Source: Methanoflorens sp963701995
GTDB taxonomy: Archaea > Halobacteriota > Bog-38 > Methanoflorentales > Methanoflorentaceae
Reading direction: 5' to 3'
NCBI GenBank assembly: GCA_963701995.1
Contig: OY969693.1
Location: 1,550,001-1,614,000, forward strand
DNA length: 64,000 bases
The stretch's first letter is position 1; every line of letters begins with the position of its first letter. This document shows positions 1 through 8,824 of the stretch, in pieces. Position numbers and translations under genes: made by a program. Under the pieces are notes generated by a model that saw only the letters and a list, made by a program, of their open reading frames with translations, searched no databases and was not told the origin of the DNA.

Positions 1-1240
1 CACTCTCGAGGTCGTTTGAGCGGACAACGTTCGTCCGAGACGTGCGCATCTGGTCGCCAACGACAACAACGTCGTCGAGCGCCGTGTCTTCAGTCAGCGG
101 CGCGAGCGCTTCCGGAGCGATCCCGTCGCACACGTTTTTTGCCTCTGCTCCGATTATTAGGACAGCTTTGTGACCGGTCTTTTTCAACGTCAACCCGTAA
201 CGTATTGCCCGTTTGATCGACGCTGCTTCGAGGCCGGAATTTGAATTGTCGATGAGAAGCCGTCTCTTGATTATTGCGGCAGACATCCTCCCCATTACTC
301 CTTTGAAGTGAGAGAGTCTCTGGGTTATCACCTCGGGATCGAGCTTCGAACAGAGCGTTGCGGTCACAAAACAGAGCAGCGCATCCTCATAACTCGCAAG
401 GTCATAGCATCCCGTGGGCGTGAAGCGCATCTCTCCAGAGACTCGACCGCCGTCAATTCTTGCCAAATCGCTGTATGCAATTGTTACTTCGTCAGGTTCT
501 ATGTTCTCGTATCGTACGGTTGCTCCGTCATCGCCGAATGTGTTGAGACACCGACCCGGCTTTGCCAAGGACGCCGTCGCCGTTGACGTGACGAGGCAGG
601 AATTGGCTTTCGCATTTGATAGCATCTGCAGTTTGGCAAACGTCGATGTCTTAGTTTCTTGCGCAATGCCGTACTCAGGTGACAACGTAGTTAGGATATT
701 CACGTCGGCAAGACCGGTTCCACCAAGGGACACCTCGAAGATGCACACCTCTGGATCGAAGTCGAACTCTCTCGCTAGGTCCAGCGCCGTCAATATATTC
801 GCGGGGGTGATACTTAATCGCGTCTTAGCGACATATTTCCCGTTTTCGCGGATTTCGAGGCCGCGGCTCGTGAGCGTGAGCAACTTGCGGTCAGAAAAAG
901 CGACCCCCAAAAGGGATGCCGTGGTCGTTTTCCCTTTAACCCCCGTTACTTCAAAAACGAGCGCGTCTTGCAAGGTCTTGGTTTGCCGCGCGAGTTGACC
1001 CACGGCTTGGTGATGCGTCAGTACCTGAATGCCCAAAGCCTCTGCGCTCGCTGTGAGCACCGTGTGGGCGTGAACGGGTGCGATGACCACGTCAAAAGAG
1101 TCGATCGCGTCGGGCGCCGGTGAATCGTGATATATGTCGATCGCGACCGCGTCTGCGCCGATTTCGCGCAACTTTTTACAGATTTGCCGCCCGCCGTGAA
1201 TCGTGTCCAAAACGGCTACGCTTTTGCCGTTGAAGTCCAT
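1..1240 (-). CDS. cfbE: CfbE, coenzyme F430 synthetase (Mur-ligase-like), 3' end cut by window edge
   Basis: The minus strand is open from an ATG at 1240 to the left edge of the window, about 413 codons, so the last residues are missing. A Mur-ligase ATP loop, GVKGKTTTASLL, lies near residues 100-111, and SLGGTGLADVN and IDNSNSG follow further on. This fits CfbE, which closes the six-membered carbocyclic ring in the last step of F430 synthesis. The gene starts 7 bases after the cfbA stop and both lie beside the mcr operon that needs the cofactor. The start was chosen because the other nearby ATG (1251) is in another frame. The family call is firm; the C-terminus cannot be judged. Confidence 0.85.
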   Translation of the reverse strand, partial: MDFNGKSVAVLDTIHGGRQICKKLREIGADAVAIDIYHDSPAPDAIDSFDVVIAPVHAHTVLTASAEALGIQVLTHHQAVGQLARQTKTLQDALVFEVTGVKGKTTTASLLGVAFSDRKLLTLTSRGLEIRENGKYVAKTRLSITPANILTALDLAREFDFDPEVCIFEVSLGGTGLADVNILTTLSPEYGIAQETKTSTFAKLQMLSNAKANSCLVTSTATASLAKPGRCLNTFGDDGATVRYENIEPDEVTIAYSDLARIDGGRVSGEMRFTPTGCYDLASYEDALLCFVTATLCSKLDPEVITQRLSHFKGVMGRMSAAIIKRRLLIDNSNSGLEAASIKRAIRYGLTLKKTGHKAVLIIGAEAKNVCDGIAPEALAPLTEDTALDDVVVVGDQMRTSRTNVVRSNDLES

Positions 1241-1247
1241 CTGGGAT

Positions 1248-1640
1248 TCATGCCTCTTTTAGCCTTTTATGTGCCAAATCAGCGATACACGGGTCGATGC
1301 CGAGCGGCTCCGCGTAGACGACATCGACGCTTCTGTCGACAAACGAATGGGTAGTTCGGCGTTGGCCGTCTGAAAGTCCGAGAATCTCAGGGATATCCTT
1401 CAACGTGTGGGTCCCGTGAGCGAGAAAGAGCGGAAGTACATAAAGCGTCGTAACGTCGGTTTCTGCAAAGCTTTCGATCCCTTCTTCAACAGTCGGACGA
1501 TCCATGTTGAGGTAAGCAGTTTTTATGGTTGCCTCAGTCATTCTTTCAGCCAGCATAGCTGCCACAGTCTCCACGGTGCGCTTGTTATAGGTCAGCTTGC
1601 TCCCGTGACCCAGCACCAGTACCCCAAAGTTCTCTTGCAT
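1248..1640 (-). CDS. cfbA: CfbA, sirohydrochlorin nickelochelatase (small CbiX type)
   Basis: This 130-residue protein has the size of the short archaeal CbiX/CfbA chelatases. It carries the expected metal-site histidines: His12 in VLGHGSK and His75/His78 in LFLAHGTH. The family inserts Ni2+ (or Co2+) into sirohydrochlorin, the first committed step to coenzyme F430. It lies upstream of cfbE with a 7-base gap, so the two are probably co-transcribed leftwards. Nickel rather than cobalt use is inferred from the cfbE and mcr neighbours; the same enzyme could also feed cobalamin synthesis. Confidence 0.88.
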   Translation of the reverse strand: MQENFGVLVLGHGSKLTYNKRTVETVAAMLAERMTEATIKTAYLNMDRPTVEEGIESFAETDVTTLYVLPLFLAHGTHTLKDIPEILGLSDGQRRTTHSFVDRSVDVVYAEPLGIDPCIADLAHKRLKEA

Positions 1641-1733
1641 AATGGTCCCCCGTTCTCTGTGTGCGAATTGTTCTTCTGATATTTAATGATACAGCTCAAC
1701 CTTGCGCGGCCGATCTGCTCGCGTTCAACTCAA

Positions 1734-2405
1734 TTAGGCAAGCTTTTGGAGTGCGTCGGCTAGCTTTGGGAGGATCGTCATAGGGATACCGACAATCAGT
1801 TCTTCTTCGCTCACTTTGGCATATTTTCGCGAACCAGAGCATCCGAGCGTGAAGTTGATGCTGTCTCTCATTAGAGGCGCAGCAACCGCATCGCCACACA
1901 GCGATTGAATGCCGGAGAAATCGGCGGTATTTCGTGAGTGTAGCTCGTACACGTTCGCCTGCGCAATCATCATCGCTTGGCGGGGGTTGACGACGAGCAC
2001 CACAACGTCAGGCTCAAAGGGAGTTTCGCCCAGAGGCGCGTAAGCCGTTGCATAGGTTTTGAAATCGACACCGGGAACCGCCTGCATGGTCTCGCCGGCG
2101 TGCTCGACTGAAGAGAAGCGCCCGAGTTTGTAGTAGAATTCGCCCGACTTGATGTTTTCCGGTATCTCGATCACGCCGAGCATTCCTGCGCCGCCTTTAC
2201 AGGCGTGCTGCTCGACGGTTGCGTAGAATTTCGAACCACCGCGCGCCTTCTGCACCATTTCGCAATGGCGCAGTACCTCGTTTGTGTGATTCAGTCCTTC
2301 TGGGATGCTGGATTCAGTTCGAATGAGTTTGACCGCCACGGGTGAGCCTTTCAGTGCTAAAACACTCGTGAGCTTGTCGGACAGTGCAGCGTAGTCTAGA
2401 CTCAT
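1734..2405 (-). CDS. DUF169 family protein
   Basis: A 223-residue soluble protein matching the DUF169 (COG2043) pattern by eye. It has an N-terminal region with LKGSPVAVKLI, a central HACKGGAGMLG stretch, and a Cys-containing end with SLCGDAV and LGCSGSRKYA. Conserved cysteines suggest a metal or cofactor site, but no reaction is established for the family. It lies between the F430 genes and mfnB on the same strand, about 90 bases from cfbA and 77 from mfnB, so a role linked to C1 cofactors is possible. That role is inference from position only. Confidence 0.7.
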   Translation of the reverse strand: MSLDYAALSDKLTSVLALKGSPVAVKLIRTESSIPEGLNHTNEVLRHCEMVQKARGGSKFYATVEQHACKGGAGMLGVIEIPENIKSGEFYYKLGRFSSVEHAGETMQAVPGVDFKTYATAYAPLGETPFEPDVVVLVVNPRQAMMIAQANVYELHSRNTADFSGIQSLCGDAVAAPLMRDSINFTLGCSGSRKYAKVSEEELIVGIPMTILPKLADALQKLA

Positions 2406-2482
2406 ACCATGATCATGAGCGCGCGCACAGTAATAGTTTTCCAGGCACGGGCACTCTGAACGTGGCGGCTATCCTTGGGCAA

Positions 2483-3196
2483 TCATGCCTGCTTCGCCAT
2501 CGCCATCAGAGCCCTAACGCTTTCGGCTTGTATCGTTCCGGTCAATCGGTCGCCTTGCGAACAAGCTGCGCCACGGATTCCAATGATATCAGCGCCAACG
2601 TGCTTTAATATAGGGATCGCTGGCAGTTTGATGGACCCTGCGAGGGCGACGTGTAGATTTTGCGTGTGGCCCTCTTCGACGAACCGTTTGCAGGCGGCTT
2701 CGTCCATGAAATCAAAAATGCCCCTTCCATCCTTGACAAAGGTATCGACCATCACGACATCGCAGCCTGCACTGCGTGCTATCTCGGGCAGCAGAAAGGG
2801 ATCGAGTGTTGATGCACGTCGAAAGTCTGCATATCCCGCGAGAACGACCTTCGTCTGCGTGTCATATTCCTTCACCGTTCTCGTTACGTGCTGCATCAAA
2901 AAAATGGCATCATCTCGGGTTTTAGATCCTTTTAGCCCCACTTTGACGTAGTTCGCGCCGGAAACAGCTGCGCCCAGAGCGGCCAGCGACGCGGAACCGG
3001 GAAGATGCGGAAAATCACCGATCGTTGCGCTCACTTCTATCGAGTGCGGAACGAGGTTCCGAATCTCTCGGATAACCCAAGGAAAGTTCGCTCCGAGTGA
3101 CCCTTCGATCGGGTTCTTGACATCGATGATATCGGCGCCTCCATTCACTGCCTCTATCGCCTCAAATTCGTCTTTTGGACTGATTAATACCTTCAT
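2483..3196 (-). CDS. mfnB: MfnB, (5-formylfuran-3-yl)methyl phosphate synthase
   Basis: A TIM-barrel protein of the DUF556/MfnB family. It makes 4-(hydroxymethyl)-2-furancarboxaldehyde phosphate from two glyceraldehyde-3-phosphates, the furan unit of methanofuran. From the ATG at 3196 the Schiff-base lysine in DVKNP falls at residue 27, the position known for the Methanocaldococcus enzyme. This is why I prefer this start to the in-frame TTG at 3202. VVLAGYADF and VALAGSIKLP in the second half fit the family. The gene diverges from the mcr operon across a 350-base AT-rich region. Confidence 0.88.
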   Translation of the reverse strand: MKVLISPKDEFEAIEAVNGGADIIDVKNPIEGSLGANFPWVIREIRNLVPHSIEVSATIGDFPHLPGSASLAALGAAVSGANYVKVGLKGSKTRDDAIFLMQHVTRTVKEYDTQTKVVLAGYADFRRASTLDPFLLPEIARSAGCDVVMVDTFVKDGRGIFDFMDEAACKRFVEEGHTQNLHVALAGSIKLPAIPILKHVGADIIGIRGAACSQGDRLTGTIQAESVRALMAMAKQA

Positions 3197-3202
3197 ACGC
3201 AA

Positions 3203-3548
3203 AGGCGAGATGAGATTGGTTGCATATATAACTTTTGAGTGATTGGTGGCCGCCGCATCTATAAATGGCCCTCGTGCAATATTTTATAAAAATATAAAAA
3301 TAAAATTTTTTTGTGATTCTTTTGCGTAAATCTCCACAAAAATAATTCTAATCATTCTCCGTGTTTTCTCAGCACAAGCTTAATAAACTATGAAATTGAT
3401 GGTTAGATAAACCCGGGGTACGCTCCATGCTAGGTGAAACATACAGCTTGTCATCGCTTTTCGATCGAGCTGTATTCAGCTATTTTTCAGTCTAGTCTTC
3501 AGCATACAGAGTCGTTCGTATGGCAGCTAACCCCGCGGAGGGAAAGAA
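3203..3548. promoter_or_regulatory. Divergent mfnB/mcr intergenic region with mcr promoter and long leader
   Basis: No gene is seen here. The region is strongly AT-rich around 3280-3350. A weak TATA-like stretch (taataaac, about 3381-3388) would put the mcr transcript start near 3410 and give a leader of roughly 140 bases. A good Shine-Dalgarno sequence (gcggaggg, 3535-3542) precedes the mcrB ATG. The exact promoter is a guess; the ribosome site is clear. Confidence 0.45.
3441..3475 (+). promoter_or_regulatory. Inverted repeat in the mcr leader
   Basis: A perfect 8-base inverted repeat, atacagct (3441-3448) and agctgtat (3468-3475), is separated by 19 bases. It lies between the likely mcr promoter and mcrB. 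It could be a leader hairpin or a regulator site. No T-tract follows, so it is not a typical terminator. Confidence 0.35.
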
Positions 3549-4871
3549 ATGCCAAAATTTGAAGACAAAGTCGATCTATACAACGACAGAGGTCAAAAGG
3601 TTGGTTCCAACATACCGCTCGAGGCTCTTAGCCCGTTGGTGAACCCGGCTATCAGGAAGATTATCAACCTCACCCTGCGAACGGTGGCCGTTAATCTTGA
3701 GGGTGTCCAAAACGCGCTGAAGACCGGTAAAATGGGCGGCAAGGGTAGACAGATACTCGGTCGCGAGTTGAACCTGGACCTAGTGGGCAACGCCGACGCT
3801 CTTGCGAAGAAGGTCAAGGACCTTGTGATGGTAAGTGCGGGCGACGACACGGTCGTCAAGCCCCTTGGCGGCGGAAAGCAGCTCATGGTTCAGATACCGA
3901 CAGCACGCCTTGAAGCCGGAGCCACGTATGTCGCAGGAACTACTGCAACAAGCAGCGCACTAACGGAGGCGATTATCGACATGTTCAAGGTGGACATGTT
4001 CCAAGCGCCGATGGTTAAGGCGGCCATTTGGGGAGAGTACCCCCAGACACTCGACAACGTGGGCGGTATGGTGAAATCCATGCTCGAGACCCCGCAGAAA
4101 GATGAAGGCTACGGTTACTCACTGCGAAATGTGGCGGTTAACCACGTTGCAGCCGCGACCGGCAAGCGGACGATGAACGCGTCTGCGCTGTCATCGATAT
4201 TCGAGCAGGCGGGCGTCTGGGAGATGGGTGACGCTATTGGCTGGAACGAGCGTTTGCAGCTCTGCGGACTTGCGATGCAGGGGTTAAACGCGAACAACGT
4301 GCTCTATTCTCTCGTCAAAGAGAACGGGCAAGAGGGTACTATCGGCTCTGTAGTTGCGTCGACCGTTGAAAAGGCAAAAGCAGCTGGCGTCATTAAGGAA
4401 GATACGACCTGGCCTTCTGGCTTCAAAGCGATGAAGACTGACGACGTTCCAGCTTGGAACGGCTATTGCGCCGCCGGCACACTCGCCGCGACCATCGTGA
4501 ACTGTGGTGCGGCCCGAGGGGCCCAAGCGGTTTCGTCAACGCTGTTGTACGCGAACGACCTGATCGAGCACGAAACGGGACTCCCCGGATGTGACTTCGG
4601 TAAGGTTATGGGTACGGCCGTCGGGTTCTCGTTCTTCAGCCACTCGATCTACGGCGGAGGCGGACCCGGTGTGTTCAATGGAAACCACATCGTGACGAGA
4701 CACTCCAAGGGCTTTGCGATTCCGTGCGTTGCTGCAGCAGTGGCGATTGACGCGGGGACGCAGATGTTCTCAGTAGAGGCAACGTCAAAGATCATCGGCA
4801 TAGTGTACGGCGAGATACCAGAATTCAAAGACCCAATAACTGCTGTTGCAAAGGCAGCGGAGGGAATGTAG
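3549..4871 (+). CDS. mcrB: McrB, methyl-coenzyme M reductase beta subunit
   Basis: A full-length 440-residue beta subunit of methyl-coenzyme M reductase, the nickel enzyme that makes (or in reverse activates) methane from methyl-CoM and coenzyme B. Hallmarks are the N-terminal PLEALSPLVNPAIRK, the GAARGAQAVSS region, and the C-terminal HSIYGGGGPGVFNGNHIVTR segment near residues 362-381, which lines the CoB channel. Start: ATG 3549 preceded by gcggaggg. It is the first gene of the mcrBDCGA operon. No defects are seen. Confidence 0.97.
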   Translation: MPKFEDKVDLYNDRGQKVGSNIPLEALSPLVNPAIRKIINLTLRTVAVNLEGVQNALKTGKMGGKGRQILGRELNLDLVGNADALAKKVKDLVMVSAGDDTVVKPLGGGKQLMVQIPTARLEAGATYVAGTTATSSALTEAIIDMFKVDMFQAPMVKAAIWGEYPQTLDNVGGMVKSMLETPQKDEGYGYSLRNVAVNHVAAATGKRTMNASALSSIFEQAGVWEMGDAIGWNERLQLCGLAMQGLNANNVLYSLVKENGQEGTIGSVVASTVEKAKAAGVIKEDTTWPSGFKAMKTDDVPAWNGYCAAGTLAATIVNCGAARGAQAVSSTLLYANDLIEHETGLPGCDFGKVMGTAVGFSFFSHSIYGGGGPGVFNGNHIVTRHSKGFAIPCVAAAVAIDAGTQMFSVEATSKIIGIVYGEIPEFKDPITAVAKAAEGM

Positions 4872-4904
4872 ATACGCAAATTGCGCGGAGGTTTACGATA
4901 CACA

Positions 4905-5390
4905 ATGGATACGGACGTACCTGACACGAGCATTCCTGTTCAAATAGAGATATTCACCGAACGACTACTCAGCCCCGAGACGGTTGAGCGGTTAGTCACA
5001 GAGTTTGCCAAGATCGAAGGAATCACACGCTTGATCTTGCACGGACCCCGGATCGCTCCCGCTGTTCCAGAAGGGCCAGCTAGGGGAACACCGAACGTGC
5101 ACGCAGCGCGCAGACACATTCAAGTGGGGGAGCAGGACGTAGAGCTCGGGGTACAGGTCGGTAGGGTTTGGCTTGAACTCGAGGATGAGGACGTGATCGA
5201 ACAGGTCGAAGAAGCGTGCAGAAGGATTCTTCCGTGTGGCTTCCAAATTAACCGCGGCTTGTATATACGAACGCGTCCGACGCAGACTGATTACGCAAAA
5301 TGGGGCGTAATCAGGGACACGCGAGTACTTGGCATGACAGATCCGAAGTCGAAATCACGGATCTGTGCGATCTATCCCCGTGAGAGGTGA
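4905..5390 (+). CDS. mcrD: McrD, methyl-coenzyme M reductase operon protein D
   Basis: McrD is a small non-catalytic protein of the mcr operon, thought to help assemble or activate the reductase. The reading frame opens at a TTG (4881), but gcggaggt at 4885-4892 lies in front of the ATG at 4905, which I choose. Family features are VQIEIFTERLLSPET near the start and the central LPCGFQINRGLYIRTRPT. The stop overlaps the mcrC GTG (GTGA at 5387-5390), indicating translational coupling. Confidence 0.92.
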   Translation: MDTDVPDTSIPVQIEIFTERLLSPETVERLVTEFAKIEGITRLILHGPRIAPAVPEGPARGTPNVHAARRHIQVGEQDVELGVQVGRVWLELEDEDVIEQVEEACRRILPCGFQINRGLYIRTRPTQTDYAKWGVIRDTRVLGMTDPKSKSRICAIYPRER

Positions 5391-6016
5391 CGCATATCGT
5401 CAGCCGCGCCACACACATTGTCGATTGCCGCGAATCAATGGGCATGGGCAAAGGCGGAGGCCTTGCCCAACGAGGCACCATTTCCGAAACAGGGATACCT
5501 GACATCGTTGCGATCGCAATGTCCCCGGGCAGACGGCACATAACGAAGCCCATCTGCGAGATCACGCACGGCCTTCGAAACGAGGGCTTTCAGGTAGGCG
5601 TGCTCGTGCTAAACGCCGGAAGCGGCGTTCCGGCCGACGCGCCTGAAAGCGCACGTGGTCTCGGGCCAAAATTTGGCCTTTCGGCAAAGGAGGTTGAACA
5701 AATTGCTCGCCACAAGCTTGCAGTTATTCACCTCGGGGGCGTGAAGACTCACATCATTTACAAAGCGCGGAATATCCTGCGCTTTGTCGCCATTCCGGCG
5801 ATCGTAGTGAGTCAAACGCAGGTTGACTATGAAGATTTCGCCCGCATCGGGGTAAAGACGCGCATCGTGATGCCAAGGCCCGAAGACGTTCAAACCGACG
5901 GCACTATCGTAGGAATCGTAACCAATGTGACTCGCGGAGAGACTATCACGCGTGATAAGCTCAACGAGGTCATTAAGTGTATCAATCACTATAAACGCGC
6001 AGAACGAAGGAGTTGA
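5387..6016 (+). CDS. mcrC: McrC, methyl-coenzyme M reductase operon protein C
   Basis: McrC is about 200 residues and belongs to the ATP-dependent McrA-activation machinery studied in hydrogenotrophic methanogens. Family motifs include DCRESMGMGKGGGLAQRGT near residues 14-32 and MSPGRRHITKPICEITHGLR. It starts with GTG, overlaps the end of mcrD by four bases, and ends six bases before mcrG. Retention of mcrC inside the operon (B-D-C-G-A order) is typical of many Methanomicrobia. Confidence 0.93.
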   Translation: MTHIVSRATHIVDCRESMGMGKGGGLAQRGTISETGIPDIVAIAMSPGRRHITKPICEITHGLRNEGFQVGVLVLNAGSGVPADAPESARGLGPKFGLSAKEVEQIARHKLAVIHLGGVKTHIIYKARNILRFVAIPAIVVSQTQVDYEDFARIGVKTRIVMPRPEDVQTDGTIVGIVTNVTRGETITRDKLNEVIKCINHYKRAERRS

Positions 6017-6022
6017 TAAAAG

Positions 6023-6772
6023 ATGCCACAATTTGTTCCCGGTACTTCAAAGGTAGCGGCAAACAGAAGGAAGATGCTGGACCCGACGAAGACACTGGAC
6101 AAAGTCCGTGACGTTTCAGATGATGATGTGGTAGCAATACTGGGCCACCGCACGCCTGGAACAGCGTATGCTTCGACTCACCCACCACTGTCAGAGATGG
6201 GAGAGCCCGAAGACCCCATGAGAGAGCTCGTGAAGCCCACCGAGGGAGCGGCAGCAGGCGATCGTATTCGGTACATTCAGTTTACCGACTCGATGTACTT
6301 CGCCCCGATGGTTCCGTACGTAAGGTCGTGGATGGCTTCCACCCGATTCAGAGGCGTCGATCCCGGTACGCTTTCGGGCAGACAGATTATTGAATGCCGA
6401 GAGCGGGATCTCGACAAGATGAGCAAGATGCTGCTGGAAAGCGAGGCGTTTGACCCCGCTCGAAGCGGTGTCAGAGGCTGTACCGTGCATGGTCACTCAT
6501 TAAGATTGGACCAAAACGGTATGATGTTCGACATGCTAGCGAGATCGGTAATGAACCCTGACGGCTCCGTCAGCATTGTGAAAGACCAGGTGGGAAGGCC
6601 CCTTGACAGGGCAGTGCCTGTAGGGAAGCCGCTGTCGGACGCTGACCTGAAGAGCAGAACGACGATCTATCGGGTCGATGGAGAAGCAGCACGAGCTGAC
6701 AAGGAGCTTGTCACCTACATCCAGCGGATTCACACGATGAGGACGATGTGGGGCTTCAAGCCGATGGCATAA
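6023..6772 (+). CDS. mcrG: McrG, methyl-coenzyme M reductase gamma subunit
   Basis: A 249-residue gamma subunit of the (alpha beta gamma)2 reductase. Clear family segments are VAILGHRTPGTAY near residues 37-49, the YIQFTDSMYFAP stretch, and GRPLDRAVPVGKPL. An aaggag ribosome site at about 6007-6012 precedes the ATG. It lies between mcrC and mcrA with short gaps. No truncation or unusual residue was noticed. Confidence 0.96.
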   Translation: MPQFVPGTSKVAANRRKMLDPTKTLDKVRDVSDDDVVAILGHRTPGTAYASTHPPLSEMGEPEDPMRELVKPTEGAAAGDRIRYIQFTDSMYFAPMVPYVRSWMASTRFRGVDPGTLSGRQIIECRERDLDKMSKMLLESEAFDPARSGVRGCTVHGHSLRLDQNGMMFDMLARSVMNPDGSVSIVKDQVGRPLDRAVPVGKPLSDADLKSRTTIYRVDGEAARADKELVTYIQRIHTMRTMWGFKPMA

Positions 6773-6787
6773 GAGAGGTGCAACAAT

Positions 6788-8464
6788 ATGGCTACTGAAA
6801 AGACTCAAAAGATGTTCCTCAACGCGATGAAGAAGAAGTTCGCGGAGGATCCTACTTCAAACAAGACGACCTATAAGCGCGAGGGCTGGATGCAGTCCAA
6901 GGACAAGCGTGAGTTCCAGGAATGGGGAGCGAAGATCGCCAAGGACCGTGGAATCCCCGCGTACAACGTCAACGTCCACCTCGGCGGTATGACGCTCGGC
7001 CAGCGGCAACTCATGCCGTACAACGTCTCTACGACTGACGTGATGTGTGAAGGCGATGACCTCCACTACGTCAACAACCCCGCAATGCAACAGATGTGGG
7101 ACGAGATCAGGCGTACCGTCATCGTCGGTCTTGACCAAGCGCACGAGACGCTCACAAAGAGACTCGGCAAGGAGGTCACGCCGGAGACTATCAATGGGTA
7201 CCTCGAGGCGCTGAACCACACGATGCCCGGTGCGGCCATTGTCCAAGAACACATGGTGGAGACCCACCCTGCGCTCGTTGAAGACTGCTTCGTAAAAGTC
7301 TTCACCGGCGACGATGACCTCGCTGCCGAAATCGACAAGCCGTTCCTTGTTGACATCAACAAGCTGTTCCCCAAGGCGCAAGCTGAACAACTCAAGAAGG
7401 CAATCGGCAAGACGCTTTGGCAAGGTGTGCACATACCGACGATCGTGTCGCGCACGTGCGATGGCGGAAACTCGAGCAGATGGTCTGCGATGCAGATCGG
7501 TATGTCGTTCATCGCCGCGTACAACATGTGCGCTGGTGAAGCCGCCGTAGCAGACCTCGCGTTTGCGGCAAAGCACGCAAGCCTCGTCGAGATGGCGAAC
7601 ATGCTTCCTGCACGCCGTGCGCGTGGACCTAACGAACCCGGCGGTCTCTCGTTCGGCTTCATGGCCGACATGTGCCAAGCCGACCGGATAGACCCCGACG
7701 ACCCCGTCAAGTCATCGCTTGAGGTCGTCGCTGCGGGCTGTATGCTCTACGACCAGATTTGGCTCGGATCGTACATGTCAGGCGGCGTCGGTTTCACGCA
7801 ATACGCGACCGCCGCGTACACCGACAACATCCTCGACGACTACAGCTACTACGGCAACGACTACGCCAAGAAGTACGGAGCGGACGGGAAGGCTCCGCAG
7901 ACGATGGACGTCGTCAACGACCTCGCGACTGAGGTTACGCTCTACGGTATCGAGCAGTACCAGAAGTACCCGACCACCCTCGAGGACCACTTCGGCGGTT
8001 CGCAAAGGGCAACGGTGCTCGCAGCCGCATCCGGTGTGACTGCCGGTATCGCTACGGGCAACTCGAACGCTGGACTAAGCGCCTGGTATCTCTCCATGCT
8101 TCTCCACAAGGACGCGTGGGGCAGACTCGGGTTCTACGGCTACGACCTGCAAGACCAGTGCGGATCCACGAACGTATTCTCCGTCAGGTCCGACGAGGGT
8201 GCGCCAGACGAACTCCGTGGTGCGAACTACCCGAACTACGCCATGAACGTCGGTCACCAGGGCGGTTACGCGGGCATAGCAAAGGCCGCGCACGTCGGTC
8301 GCCGTGACGCGTTTGCGGTGAGCCCGCTCGTCAAAGTGTGCTTCGCCGACCCCAACCTGTGGTTCGACTTCGCCAACGTGCGGAAGGAGTTTGCGCGCGG
8401 CGCTCTGCGAGAGTTCCAGCCTGCTGGTGAGCGAACAATCGTCTCACCCGGCCGAAAGTTCTAA
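6788..8464 (+). CDS. mcrA: McrA, methyl-coenzyme M reductase alpha subunit
   Basis: The 558-residue catalytic alpha subunit. Counting residues, every known special position of the Methanothermobacter enzyme is present with a constant offset of +6: axial Gln153, His263 (N-methyl), Arg277 (5-methyl), Tyr339, Gln406 (2-methyl), Tyr450, Gly451 (thioglycine site, in GFYGYDLQDQCG), Asp456 and Cys458. So a thioamide-capable active site is encoded, consistent with ycaO and tfuA at 34.1-36.0 kb. This is a canonical methyl-CoM reductase rather than an alkyl-CoM variant. A hairpin terminator follows directly. Confidence 0.98.
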   Translation: MATEKTQKMFLNAMKKKFAEDPTSNKTTYKREGWMQSKDKREFQEWGAKIAKDRGIPAYNVNVHLGGMTLGQRQLMPYNVSTTDVMCEGDDLHYVNNPAMQQMWDEIRRTVIVGLDQAHETLTKRLGKEVTPETINGYLEALNHTMPGAAIVQEHMVETHPALVEDCFVKVFTGDDDLAAEIDKPFLVDINKLFPKAQAEQLKKAIGKTLWQGVHIPTIVSRTCDGGNSSRWSAMQIGMSFIAAYNMCAGEAAVADLAFAAKHASLVEMANMLPARRARGPNEPGGLSFGFMADMCQADRIDPDDPVKSSLEVVAAGCMLYDQIWLGSYMSGGVGFTQYATAAYTDNILDDYSYYGNDYAKKYGADGKAPQTMDVVNDLATEVTLYGIEQYQKYPTTLEDHFGGSQRATVLAAASGVTAGIATGNSNAGLSAWYLSMLLHKDAWGRLGFYGYDLQDQCGSTNVFSVRSDEGAPDELRGANYPNYAMNVGHQGGYAGIAKAAHVGRRDAFAVSPLVKVCFADPNLWFDFANVRKEFARGALREFQPAGERTIVSPGRKF

Positions 8465-8471
8465 ACTGCGA

Positions 8472-8508
8472 AGGAGTGACACCCGTCACTCCTCCTTGTT
8501 TTTTTTAC
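8472..8508 (+). terminator. mcr operon terminator
   Basis: Eight bases after the mcrA stop lies a perfect 9-base-pair stem, aggagtgac (8472-8480) and gtcactcct (8485-8493), with a four-base loop. A T-rich run (gttttttttacg) follows. This is a strong intrinsic-type terminator for the mcr transcript. Confidence 0.8.
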
Positions 8509-8824
8509 GACCTTCTAACGATTGTTCGGTGCAGCGATTTCCTGATTTTTTTTAATTTAAGAAGAACAAGAGTTGGAGACTGTTACCTAATGTTAGGCGA
8601 CCGTTTGAAGGAGTAATACTTATTTCTCGCCGACTTTTTTAAGCAGTTGCAGTTTGTTGTCGAGCAGACACTTCAGAGCTTGAACGTCGATCTCTTCAAG
8701 AGTGCTGGCCGTCGTCGTGACATTAGATGCTGCTTTTACCTTGGTTGGCCACTATCGGCTTAAGAATAGACATATAGATCCGCGTTCTCAGACCGACCGT
8801 CTCGGCGGGATTTTAAGAAAGAGC
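8509..8824. other. Non-coding stretch between mcr terminator and a pseudogene
   Basis: I see no gene here. The first half is AT-rich. An open frame around 8700-8824 has no recognisable protein content and looks like chance. Confidence 0.4.

Noticed and set aside
16..998. Plus-strand open frames over the first kilobase
   Set aside because: They are shadows of the minus-strand cfbE frame, which runs off the left edge and has clear Mur-ligase motifs.
3197..3202. TTG start for mfnB at 3202
   Set aside because: Starting at the ATG 3196 puts the catalytic lysine at the known position 27.
6857..7710. Long antisense frames opposite mcrA
   Set aside because: They mirror the codon bias of mcrA and have no recognisable protein content.
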